Shown here: piece after piece, positions 16,331 through 25,700 of the stretch
How positions within the stretch are numbered: position 1 is the stretch's first letter
How the letters are laid out: each line of letters begins with the position of its first letter
Assembly (NCBI GenBank): GCA_002412545.1
Contig: DHVG01000001.1
Coordinates: 204,228-268,227, forward strand
Direction: 5' to 3'
Origin: Elusimicrobia bacterium UBA5214
GTDB lineage: Bacteria; Elusimicrobiota; UBA5214
DNA length: 64,000 nt
Notes under the pieces: model-generated
What the model saw: only the letters and a program-made list of their open reading frames with translations
Database searches by the model: none
What the model was told of the DNA's origin: nothing
Translations under genes and position numbers: made by a program

Positions 16331-17143
16331 TTAGATACACACAACCGATAAATTATTCTTTTCTGCTTCTTTTAGAAATTTTTCTTTCTCCAGAATAAGT
16401 GTTTTTTTTGCTTCACAAACTAAAACTCGTGCTTTTACTTTTTTTAAAATTTTTAGTGTCTTGAGACCAACTACCGGAGGGTCAAAACGCATTTCCTGTT
16501 TTGGTCTCGCAACTTTGACTACAATAAGACCATTGTTATTTATTCTACCCGCACGTTCAATACATTTATCTGTTCCTTCCATTGCCTCAACGGCAATTAC
16601 CGCTTTATCTTTGACGACTACAGTTTGACCAATATCTAAACCGGCGAGCATTTTAGCGATTTTGTAGCCGAATTTGATATCTGCCCATTCTCTTTCAGTT
16701 GGTTCTAACTTAGTCAATGTCCCACCTGAAGCAAGAAAAGGTTTAAGAAAAACCGTCGGAGAGATAACTTCAATTCCTTTTCCCGCAAGAATCTTTGTTG
16801 CTGCTTTAATTAAGGTTGTTGCTTTTTTATCTTTTAGATTATTCCACAATTCTTTCGTTTTTTGGTCAAATTGCCAAGGGTTAAAGATATAACTATGTTT
16901 AATTGCACCTAACAGCACTACCTTTTTTACGTTTTCTTTTTGTAAAAAATGGGCAATTTCTTCCCAACGGTCTAATTCTGCCCAATGGATTGAGTCAACT
17001 ACTTTGGTTAATCTCGGGTCAGTAATACCCTTGAAGCCAATGGCACTGATTTCACATTTATTCTTCACTTTCTGAGCAAAAAGGAGCGGCAATTTACCTT
17101 CCCCAGCAATTAAACCAATGAAATTTGTTGGTGAATTAGCCAT
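16331..17143 (-). CDS. lpxI: UDP-2,3-diacylglucosamine pyrophosphatase LpxI
   Basis: Hydrolyses UDP-2,3-diacylglucosamine to lipid X and UMP, replacing LpxH. The 270-residue protein shows the LpxI/DUF1009 pattern: IGLIAGEGKLPLLFA at the N-terminus, VVLLGAIKH, DIGQTVVVKDKAVIAVEAMEGTD in the middle, and FDPPVVGLKTLKILK towards the end. The length matches the family. It is 6 bp downstream of lpxA, and no lpxH is present in the operon. Confidence 0.95.
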   Translation of the reverse strand: MANSPTNFIGLIAGEGKLPLLFAQKVKNKCEISAIGFKGITDPRLTKVVDSIHWAELDRWEEIAHFLQKENVKKVVLLGAIKHSYIFNPWQFDQKTKELWNNLKDKKATTLIKAATKILAGKGIEVISPTVFLKPFLASGGTLTKLEPTEREWADIKFGYKIAKMLAGLDIGQTVVVKDKAVIAVEAMEGTDKCIERAGRINNNGLIVVKVARPKQEMRFDPPVVGLKTLKILKKVKARVLVCEAKKTLILEKEKFLKEAEKNNLSVVCI

Positions 17144-17149
17144 TTATTT

Positions 17150-17917
17150 TTAGCGACAGAAACCACGGTTACTTGTTTTAAGAAAATCAACAAGATATTT
17201 TACTTCTCGGTTATTCAACTGTTGTTCTATTTTTTCTACCGCTTCTTTGAACATTAATTTTGAACGGAAAAGAATCCGATATGCTTTTTTTAAAGCGATA
17301 ATTGTCTCTCGGCTATATCCCCGTCTGTGTAAACCAATTACGTTCAGTCCGTAAAGTTTCACCCGGTCACCACAAGCTTGCATGAATGGTGGCACATCTA
17401 AAGTAACCATCGCCCCGCCACCAAGCATTACTAATTTTCCAATCCGGACAAACTGATGTACGGCAACTAATCCGCCAAGTACTGCATAATCCCCAACTTG
17501 CACATGTCCACCTAAAGTAGCGTTATTTGCCATAATTACTTCGTCACCGATTACGCAATCATGAGCAATATGTGCGTAAGCCATCAAAAAACAGCGTTTA
17601 CCAATTTTTGTTTCACCTTTCATTGCTGTTCCGCGGTTTATGGTTACATATTCACGAATAAGTGTTTCATCAGCGATTGTAAGACGTGTTTTTTCGTTAC
17701 GATATTTCCAATCCTGCGGTGGTGTCCCCAGAATTGCACCCGTATAAATTTGACAATTTTCACCAATTTGTGTTTCACCTTCAATATGCACATAAGGACC
17801 AATCTTTGTCCCCCGTCCAATTTTTACATTCTCAGAAATTACCACATAGGGACCAATTTCTACATCCGGTCCAATTTGTGTTTCCGGATGAACAATTGCC
17901 GTTGGATGAATTTTCAT
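17150..17917 (-). CDS. lpxA: UDP-N-acetylglucosamine acyltransferase LpxA
   Basis: First acylation step of lipid A synthesis, adding a hydroxyacyl chain to UDP-GlcNAc O3. The 255-residue protein consists of hexapeptide (left-handed beta-helix) repeats beginning MKIHPTAIVHPETQIG, with AYAHIAHDCVIGDEVIMANN carrying the catalytic histidine, and a C-terminal helical domain (RGYSRETIIALKKAYRILFR). The ATG at 17917 has GGAAG upstream; an in-frame ATG at 17944 falls in the structured element B and is rejected. Confidence 0.97.
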   Translation of the reverse strand: MKIHPTAIVHPETQIGPDVEIGPYVVISENVKIGRGTKIGPYVHIEGETQIGENCQIYTGAILGTPPQDWKYRNEKTRLTIADETLIREYVTINRGTAMKGETKIGKRCFLMAYAHIAHDCVIGDEVIMANNATLGGHVQVGDYAVLGGLVAVHQFVRIGKLVMLGGGAMVTLDVPPFMQACGDRVKLYGLNVIGLHRRGYSRETIIALKKAYRILFRSKLMFKEAVEKIEQQLNNREVKYLVDFLKTSNRGFCR

Positions 17918-17928
17918 CTCTTTCTTCC

Positions 17929-18075
17929 CGCACCTTTCAGACATCCAACGATTTTTTTAAGTTAGTTATGAATAAGTTAGAAAATATTAAAAGGTAAAAA
18001 TCAGTATCTAAAAGCACGCAGAGGATAACTTTATCGTTGGGAAGAAACTAAAACTGACTATGTCTGAAAGGTGCG
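17929..18075. repeat. 147-bp structured element with nested inverted repeats, copy B
   Basis: Perfect 16-bp outer arms CGCACCTTTCAGACAT (17929-17944) and its complement (18060-18075); inner arms CCAACGAT (17945-17952) and ATCGTTGG (18033-18040). A 19-base segment that reads AGTCAGTTTT.. on the minus strand separates inner and outer arms on one side only. The layout is that of copy A (2381-2530) turned round, with arms changed in a compensating way. It lies between lpxC/fabZ and lpxA. Confidence 0.7.
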
Positions 18076-18087
18076 AGATCTCCTCCT

Positions 18088-19386
18088 TTATTTATTTACT
18101 AAGTAGAACATAAATTCTGCTTCCGCAACTAAGCGACCGTTAACATAAGCATTTCCTTTAACTTTGCCACCTTTTTCTCGTGCTCGTAGAACTTCAATTT
18201 GTAATTCTAAAAGGTCACCCGGATATACCGGTTGACGAAATTTTGCATCATTAATACTCATAAAGTAAGCAAGTTTTTCACTATGTTCAGGATGAGCAAG
18301 GAATAATACACAGGAAGTTTGTGCCATTGCTTCCACAACTAAGACACCAGGCATAATTGGTCTTCCCGGGAAATGTCCCTGGAAAAAGTCCTCTTTTCCG
18401 GTGAGGTGTTTGTATCCAACGGCTTTTATTCGGTTCGTAATTGTTACTTGGTCAAGAAAAAGAAAAGGATACCGATGGGGGATAACTTTTTTTATTTCTT
18501 CATGGTTTAAAGTTCGTCCTTCTACTTGGGGAAAGTCAATTTTTTTCGTCTGTAAAGTTTCAGTAAGTAATTTGGTAAAGGCAATATTGTGACTATGTCC
18601 ACAACGAATAGCAATAATCTCCGCTTTCAGAGGCCCCCCGAGAAGATACAAATCACCAAGTAAATCAAGAATTTTATGACGCACAAATTCATCAGCAAAA
18701 CGTAAACTTTTTTCTTTATTATGGATACGGTCCATACCAATTACTACCGCATTATCTAAACTTCCACCCTTTGCTAATCCTTTTTTCTTTAAAGATTCAA
18801 TTTCATAGTCAAAACAGAAAGTTCTTGCGGAGGATAACTCTTTCTTAAAGGTCTCCGCGGTAATCAAAAAAGATGCATATTGGCTTTTTAACATTGGATG
18901 ATGATAGTCAATAGTGCAGGAAATTCTCAAATTTTCACTTGGGAAAGCAATCAATTCAGTCTCATCTTGGACATAATGCAAAGGTTGAAGAAGAGTAAAA
19001 TATTTTTTTTCTGCTTCTTGTTCAATAAGACCAGCTTTTTCCAAAATCTGCACGAAAGGTAATACTGAACCATCAGCAACCGGTGGTTCATTAGTATTAA
19101 TTTCAATGATTAAATTATCGATTCCTAAACCATAAAAAGTTGCTAAAAGATGTTCCGTAGTGTGAATACGAACATCATCGTTACCGAGGGTAGTTCCCCG
19201 AATTACCCCAAGTACATTTTTGGAGTTCATTTCAATTATGGGTTTATCCGGTAAATCTACCCGGATAAATTTTATTCCCGAGTTTACCGGTGCAGGTTTA
19301 AAAACTACTGTGCTTAGACTACCTGTATGTAAAGAAATACCCGTATAAGAAATTTCTTTAGCGATAGTTTTTTGTCTTTCACTCAT
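18088..19386 (-). CDS. lpxC/fabZ: Bifunctional LpxC deacetylase / FabZ dehydratase fusion
   Basis: A 432-residue fusion. Residues ~1-280 are LpxC, the zinc deacetylase that commits UDP-acyl-GlcNAc to lipid A: zinc ligands H79 (TTEH), H237 and D241 (RHKILDLLGDL), catalytic H264 (CGHSHN). Residues ~295-432 are the hotdog-fold dehydratase FabZ with HRYPFLFLD, catalytic H338 (QGHFPGRPIMPG) and E352 (VVEAMAQ), acting on beta-hydroxyacyl-ACP. Both active sites look complete. The same fusion is known in Bacteroidetes and some candidate phyla and places the two users of hydroxyacyl chains together. It overlaps lpxD by 4 bp. Confidence 0.96.
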   Translation of the reverse strand: MSERQKTIAKEISYTGISLHTGSLSTVVFKPAPVNSGIKFIRVDLPDKPIIEMNSKNVLGVIRGTTLGNDDVRIHTTEHLLATFYGLGIDNLIIEINTNEPPVADGSVLPFVQILEKAGLIEQEAEKKYFTLLQPLHYVQDETELIAFPSENLRISCTIDYHHPMLKSQYASFLITAETFKKELSSARTFCFDYEIESLKKKGLAKGGSLDNAVVIGMDRIHNKEKSLRFADEFVRHKILDLLGDLYLLGGPLKAEIIAIRCGHSHNIAFTKLLTETLQTKKIDFPQVEGRTLNHEEIKKVIPHRYPFLFLDQVTITNRIKAVGYKHLTGKEDFFQGHFPGRPIMPGVLVVEAMAQTSCVLFLAHPEHSEKLAYFMSINDAKFRQPVYPGDLLELQIEVLRAREKGGKVKGNAYVNGRLVAEAEFMFYLVNK

Positions 19387-20432
19387 TTTTCTTTTTTTCT
19401 CCCTAAATCTTTTGACGAAGTTGGTCTCTTTCGCAGTTTACGAAAATATTGATATAGTTCAGGTAAGCGGTCAATCAATGCTTGAATTCTTAACATTTTA
19501 CGGTGTTCTCTTGCTGGATAACCGGAAACTATTAATCCGTCAGCGATATTACCGATTACCCCTGCTTGGGCAGCTACTTTTACTCCTTGACCAATAGAGA
19601 TGTGGTCAGCTACACCTGCCTGCCCGCCAAAAAATACATTATTTCCAATTTTTGTTGAACCAGCAATACCAACCTGCCCGGCAAGAACACAATTTTCGCC
19701 AATTTCTACATTATGTCCGATTTGTACTAAATTATCAATTTTTGTCCCTGAACCAATTTTTGTTTTACCAACTGTAGCACGGTCAATAGTACAGTTTGCA
19801 CCGATTTCTACACTGTTGCCAATTTCTACTCTACCAATTTGTGGTATTTTTTCCTGTTTACCTTCAACACTTAAGAAACCAAACCCATCGCTACCAATGA
19901 CTGTACCGGAATGAATAATTACATTATCACCGATATCCGTTTTTTCCCGGATACACACTCGTGAGTAAATTAGACAATTTTTACCAATTTTTGTTTCTTT
20001 ACCGATATAACAAAGTGGATAGACAATTGTTCCTTTACCAATTTCTGTGTTATCTTCAATAACCGTATAAGCGCCAAGCGTAACTTCTTTGTCTAATTTT
20101 ACATTTTTGCCAATTAATGCTGTGGGATGAATACCTTGGGGATGAATAACCAAAGCGGATTCTTCATTAACTAAATTTAAAACTTTGACAAAAGCAAGAT
20201 AAGGATTTTTAACTTTGATTAAATTTTTTTCTGGGAGGACGATATTTTCAGAAACAATTACTGCCCCGGCTTTTGTCTTCTTTAATTGGGGTAAATACTT
20301 GATATCCGAAAGAAAGGAAATTTCTTCTTTTCTTGCCTCGGACAATCCAGATACACCCTTAATAAGAATATTCTCATTACCTTCTATTTTTCCTTGAACA
20401 AGTTTTGCTATTTCTTTTAATTTTAATTCCAT
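19383..20432 (-). CDS. lpxD: UDP-3-O-acylglucosamine N-acyltransferase LpxD
   Basis: Adds the N-linked hydroxyacyl chain in the third step of lipid A synthesis. The 349-residue protein has an N-terminal uridine-binding domain (MELKLKEIAKLVQGKIEGN, ISFLSDIKYL), a long run of hexapeptide repeats and LVQIGHNVEIGENCVLAGQVG with the catalytic histidine, and a C-terminal helix. It ends by overlapping lpxC/fabZ and starts 1 bp after bamA. No skp/ompH gene lies between bamA and lpxD, unlike E. coli. Confidence 0.97.
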   Translation of the reverse strand: MELKLKEIAKLVQGKIEGNENILIKGVSGLSEARKEEISFLSDIKYLPQLKKTKAGAVIVSENIVLPEKNLIKVKNPYLAFVKVLNLVNEESALVIHPQGIHPTALIGKNVKLDKEVTLGAYTVIEDNTEIGKGTIVYPLCYIGKETKIGKNCLIYSRVCIREKTDIGDNVIIHSGTVIGSDGFGFLSVEGKQEKIPQIGRVEIGNSVEIGANCTIDRATVGKTKIGSGTKIDNLVQIGHNVEIGENCVLAGQVGIAGSTKIGNNVFFGGQAGVADHISIGQGVKVAAQAGVIGNIADGLIVSGYPAREHRKMLRIQALIDRLPELYQYFRKLRKRPTSSKDLGRKKEK

Positions 20433-20433
20433 A

Positions 20434-22686
20434 TTAGAATATGTTTCCCATACTGAAATAAAATTGCCATTCCTTTTTTTCTTTATTCAAAGGATAACCC
20501 CAATCAAATCTTAGAGGAAAAACTGGACTTATCATTCTTATTCCAAAACCAATACCTGATTTCATCCAATTCTCGGGTGTGCCAATATGGAAATTTATAT
20601 CATTTCTTTCTGCCCAAGTACCTCCGAGGTCATAAAAAATTGCTCCTTGCACTACGGTTCTTCCTCTTTCCATTGAAATTGGGAAACGATATTCGGCATT
20701 AAACACGGCCATATATTTTCCCCCTTCTTTAGCTCCAATTTCACCACCGTAAGCATATGCTCTCACCGTGTCCGCACCGCCAATAAAAAATCGTTCATAT
20801 ACCGGGACATCAGTTGAATTTATCCCTTCTACAAAAGCAACACGGGCGTTTAGAGCTAAAACAAATTTCCAAAATGTCGGCAAGAACCAGCTGGAAGAAA
20901 GAGTTGGCTTATAAAAATTTACATTCCCACCGAGTAAACTACCTGCTAACTGTATGGAGAAAGTATCCTTTGTCCCGTGTGCCGGGTCAAAAATATTATC
21001 CCGGCTATCATAATTTATACTGCTTGTAAGACTGGAAGTTACTTTCGTTTCTTCTTTGATTCCCGTAGGATTAGTTGGATATTTATATTCTTCTTTAATG
21101 TTGAAAATACCTATTTTTTCGTAAGCATAAGCAAAATTTAAACCTAAATAATCGGAGAGACGCGGACCCAATCTTAAACCGCCACCTTCACGCTTTTCTT
21201 CGTATGCTGATTCTTCAGTTCTATATTGTTTGGTGGTTAGAGTATTAAAAACATCTACTCCCAAAGACATTGGTTTTTGTAAAAACCAAGGGTCAGTGAA
21301 ACTAACATCGTAATTTTGTTTCCGGGCACCAAATTCCCAGAGTAAATTTAACTGGTATGCCCGACCGAATAGATTCTTGTGTTGTACCTGTAAAGTACCA
21401 ACTAAACGGTCAGTTGAAGAATAACCCGCACCGGCAGAAAGCATACCTGGTTTACCCTCACTAATCGTAAAAACTAAGTCCGCCAGATTGGGGCTTTTCA
21501 CTTGTTGTACATCAACTTTGACATCATCAAGAAAACCTAAGTTATAAAGTCGTTCCAAACTGCGACGTACTTTATTCGCCAAAAGCGGTACACCTTCTTG
21601 GACTAATAATTCTCGCCGGAAAACATATTCTTTAGTGGAAGTATTACCTTCAATGTAAATACGTTCTATGTTTACTACTTCACCTTCATTGATTTGGAAT
21701 TTTATTTTCAAGTTACCTTTTTCGCTGTCTTCAATCATTTCCGGTTCAATAGATGCATGCAAGTAACCTTTATCGCCATAGAGAGTTTGTAAATTGATTA
21801 AGGTTTCTTCATATTTTGCCTGTTCAAAATTTTTGCCCTTTTTTAAAGTAACTACTTTTTCTAATTCCTTTTCACTTAAGATTTTATTTCCCATAAATTC
21901 AAATTCTTGCACTTTAAATTTTGTTCCTTCATTTATTTGTAGAGTAATTTGCATTTCGGTGCGTGCGGGATTAAAAGTTATCATTGGTGCTTCGAGTTTC
22001 ATCTTTAAATATCCGTGGTTTTTGTAAAAGGATTCTATTTCCTTCAAGTCGTTATCTAAATCTTCTTTCTGGTATACTTTTTTTGTTTTTGTCTTCATCA
22101 ATTTGAATATTTTTTTTGGTGGGAAAGATTTTACTCCTTCAAATTTTATCTCCTGAATAACAATTTGATTCCCTTCGGTAATAAAAATATTAACCGTAAC
22201 TTTATTTTCTATTTCAGCAGTTTCATAACCTTCTACCCGGCAATCAGCATAACCTTTATCTTTATATAAATCAACAATTTTAGCAATGTCTTCTTGCAAT
22301 TTTTTCTGGTCAAAAAATTCCTTTTCTTTCAGAGAAAATTCACCTTTCAATTTGCGGTCAGAAAAATGTTTGTTCCCCCGAAAGACGATTTTTTTAATTT
22401 GTGGTTTTTCTTTAACATTGAAAATAAGTTTTACTCCTTTTTCTACTTCTACGGTTTCGGCATTAACTTCAAGAAAAAAACCAAGGGAAACAATATTTTC
22501 AATATCTTCTTTTAGTGCTTGTTCAGTTAAAAGGTCTCCTTTACTGAGTTTAATTTTTTCTCGGATTTCATTTTTTGAGACATAACGATTTCCTTGTATT
22601 TCAATACTTCTAATCTTTTTCAATTCCGCAAAGAGAGTAGTGGTAAAAAAAGTGGTCAAAAAAAAGAAAAAAAACATTCTTTTCAT
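20434..22686 (-). CDS. bamA: Outer-membrane protein assembly factor BamA
   Basis: Omp85-family protein that folds and inserts outer-membrane barrels. The 750-residue protein has a signal peptide (~1-20), five POTRA domains (~22-385) and a C-terminal 16-strand barrel (~390-750) ending in FYFSMGNIF with a terminal aromatic. A barrel-lid region with VRAYAYGGEIGAKEGG (BamA/Omp85 VRG(F/Y) motif as VRAY) is present. It sits between tamB and lpxD. Confidence 0.95.
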   Translation of the reverse strand: MKRMFFFFFLTTFFTTTLFAELKKIRSIEIQGNRYVSKNEIREKIKLSKGDLLTEQALKEDIENIVSLGFFLEVNAETVEVEKGVKLIFNVKEKPQIKKIVFRGNKHFSDRKLKGEFSLKEKEFFDQKKLQEDIAKIVDLYKDKGYADCRVEGYETAEIENKVTVNIFITEGNQIVIQEIKFEGVKSFPPKKIFKLMKTKTKKVYQKEDLDNDLKEIESFYKNHGYLKMKLEAPMITFNPARTEMQITLQINEGTKFKVQEFEFMGNKILSEKELEKVVTLKKGKNFEQAKYEETLINLQTLYGDKGYLHASIEPEMIEDSEKGNLKIKFQINEGEVVNIERIYIEGNTSTKEYVFRRELLVQEGVPLLANKVRRSLERLYNLGFLDDVKVDVQQVKSPNLADLVFTISEGKPGMLSAGAGYSSTDRLVGTLQVQHKNLFGRAYQLNLLWEFGARKQNYDVSFTDPWFLQKPMSLGVDVFNTLTTKQYRTEESAYEEKREGGGLRLGPRLSDYLGLNFAYAYEKIGIFNIKEEYKYPTNPTGIKEETKVTSSLTSSINYDSRDNIFDPAHGTKDTFSIQLAGSLLGGNVNFYKPTLSSSWFLPTFWKFVLALNARVAFVEGINSTDVPVYERFFIGGADTVRAYAYGGEIGAKEGGKYMAVFNAEYRFPISMERGRTVVQGAIFYDLGGTWAERNDINFHIGTPENWMKSGIGFGIRMISPVFPLRFDWGYPLNKEKKEWQFYFSMGNIF

Positions 22687-22754
22687 ATTTTACTTTACTT
22701 TCCGTTGTATTTTAATAAAAATTTTGAAAAAACACAACATTGAAACAAATATTC

Positions 22755-25700
22755 TTATTCTTCCCAGCCGAAACGCCAGCGGGGTTCAAGATAAATTTTT
22801 CTTTCCGGTGCTGCACTACCCGAAGTAGTTTGTCCTTTTTCTAATTCGTAAGTTGCCCTCAGGAGCACATCCCCTTTCCAGTGGAAACGATAAGCGAGTT
22901 CAAGTTCATGTTTTAAATCAAGACGGTTGACCAAAGTATCTAATTTTACGCTGTAACCCAAAAGGACATTTTGTAAGACATATTTCTCAAATGTAACTTT
23001 ACTGCCCTTAACTAACTCACGCCAATCGGTTGGTAGAGGAATCTTCTCCGGTGTCATTTCTTTGCCAGTTTCTCGTTCCATTTTTACGGTATCTACCAAG
23101 CCAGTGTAACCAAGAATATTTTTTATTAACGGTGTAGTCAAACTTGTATCTAACCAACGCAATATTTCACGCCGGAAAAGAACCATTTGTTCTTCCTGAG
23201 TAAGCGCCGATGTATCTACATTAGCAAAAACATATTTTAATGCTTTCTCTTGGGTTAATAAAGGATAATTTTTAGAATAAAATTTAGGTTGGGCTTCAAC
23301 TAATTTACTACGGTCAATGACCATTACTACAGTATCCGGTGACATTTGTTTACTCTCCGGGTCTAAGACTGAAGTTTTTGTTTCCGCTACCCCTTCAAGA
23401 TAACAGATATTAGCAATTACTTCAAAAATTGCTTTTTTTATTTCAAAATTATGGTTCAAATAACTAAGATTGCCCCGTAGTGTTTCAATCTTTCCGTTAA
23501 CTTTTATTTTGTCTTTATCGGTGGTCAATTTCAAGAAACCATTGATATTTGTATCTACTAATTCGTTTTCATACCAGACATTATCTTTAGCTCTAATTTC
23601 CAAATTGAAATCAAGGAAGTTAAAGATTTTGTTCCAGGTTTCATCGGTTTCTTTATCTTTTGGGGGATAGGTAAAATGAGTATTGCTTAATTCAATAATA
23701 CCATCTAATATTGGTTTGTGTTTTCCTTTGACCATACTGAGATTAACTTTTATTTCACCTTGGGATGGTGCATAAACTAAACGTTTAAAGACAGTAGAAC
23801 GCGGAATGACTAAATTTTCCAAAACGATACTTATACCTTTGGCATTAGTTGATTTCAAAGAAAAAACATAATCTTTTATTTTGAAGTAAGGGAACTCATC
23901 CTGGGTAGAAAGAATTAACTCTACTTTTCCATCGGCTTCAATTTTTCCTTGTCCAATTTTAGCACTTGCCGAACGCAAGAAGATATCTTGTCCACTAAAT
24001 TCCAATTCAGTATTTAATTCGCTAATTTTTTTTAATCCATACTTGGTCTCAATCTCACCGTTAGAAATAGATAAATTACCCTCAATTTGAGGAGAATCGG
24101 TGTTTCCTTTGATTATTATTTTACCGTTAATCTTTCCTTTTGATTCACTAATTTGGGGAGTTATATTCTTTAAAAAGGAAAGGTTTCCTTCTTCTAATGA
24201 AAGAGTAAGAATAAATGATTTCAGTCCAAATTTATCTTTTCCGGTTAGGGGAAGTTCACCAAACCCGCTGAGTGAATATTCCCCGGGAGAATAAACCTTC
24301 AAATTGTCAAGAAAAAAAGTATTTTTTTCTAAACGGAAACTGGTAGTAAAAGTAGTAAATGATAATTCATATATTTTACTTTTGTTTAAGTTAAATTCAC
24401 CAGTGATTAAAGGTTGGTGATAAGAACCCTTAGCAAGTAATTTAAAATTTATTTCTCCTTGGCAAGGAATCTTCTGGTTGGTTAATTCAACTAAATCCGG
24501 GAGAGAGAACTTTTCACTATTTAGAGAAAAAGTGAAATTGTTTTCTTCAAACATTCCTTGAGCAGTAAGAATTGTTTTTCCTGCTTGAGTTAAATTTAAA
24601 CTTTTCAAATAAACTTTAGGATATTGGGTAAAATCAATTTCACTAGTGAGATTTTGGAATTGTTTCTCAGCAGATAAAAAAGTCAATTTTCTATTTGTGT
24701 ATTGAATGTAGAATTGCGCTGTTCGAAAATTATGTTGGTTAATCCAAAAATTATCAGTATTGACTTTTGCCTCAAGAATAAGTTCCTGAGCAGTTTTTAT
24801 TTCACCATCTAAGTTTAATTTTCCAAATAGAATTAAATTTGCCAAATGCAAATTGCGTATTTCGGTAAGAAGAATAAATTTATCTTTTTCAATATATGAA
24901 CCATCAAGAAAATAAATTTCACTTTCTTTAATCTTAGTCTGAAACGAATCAAATAAAATTCGTTCTTTTTCGTTATGTAGTTTGAGTTTTGTTTTTTCCA
25001 AGATAAGATTTTTGGAGAGAAGAAGTTTCTCACTTTCAATTAATCCAGTTAATTTCAGGTAATCACCTTTGAAAACTGAAAGAGGGTCATCTATGTTTAA
25101 CTTACTTTTTATTTCACCAGAAAAAGGTTCTTGGAAAGAAAAAGATGTCTCTAACTTTAGAGGTGACCGAAATCCGTCATCTTGGATGGCAGAGCCTTTG
25201 AGTAAAAATTTTATCCCCTGCCAGTTTCCTTCTTGAATTTTAAATTTACCTTCTAATTTAGGTTGGGACAGTTTACCGGTTAAACTAAAAAACGCATCAA
25301 ATTTACCATCAGGAGAATATTTATTTTTTCCACCGGAAGTAATTATTTTTTCTAATCTTTTCAAATCAATAGGTTTAATTTCAAGTGTTCCTTTGATTTC
25401 TTCTTTCCCTTGTGGAGAAAAACTCACTTCACTTTCTATTTGAGCAAAATCATCAATTGAAGAAAAAAAAGTTAGGTTCTTATTAGCATAATGAATTTTC
25501 CCTTGCGCCTTTTCTAAATTTATCTGATTGATTTGTATTGGTGAAATTGAAAAATCAGCATCAAGTTCCCCGGAAGAGAATTTATGTGTACCGGTAATGT
25601 CTAAAATTCCGTTAAGAAGAGTATTTGACCAAGAAAAATTTCTTGCTTCAGTATGAGAAACAAATTTAGAAATATTTAACTGCCGGTCAGTGCTGACTGA

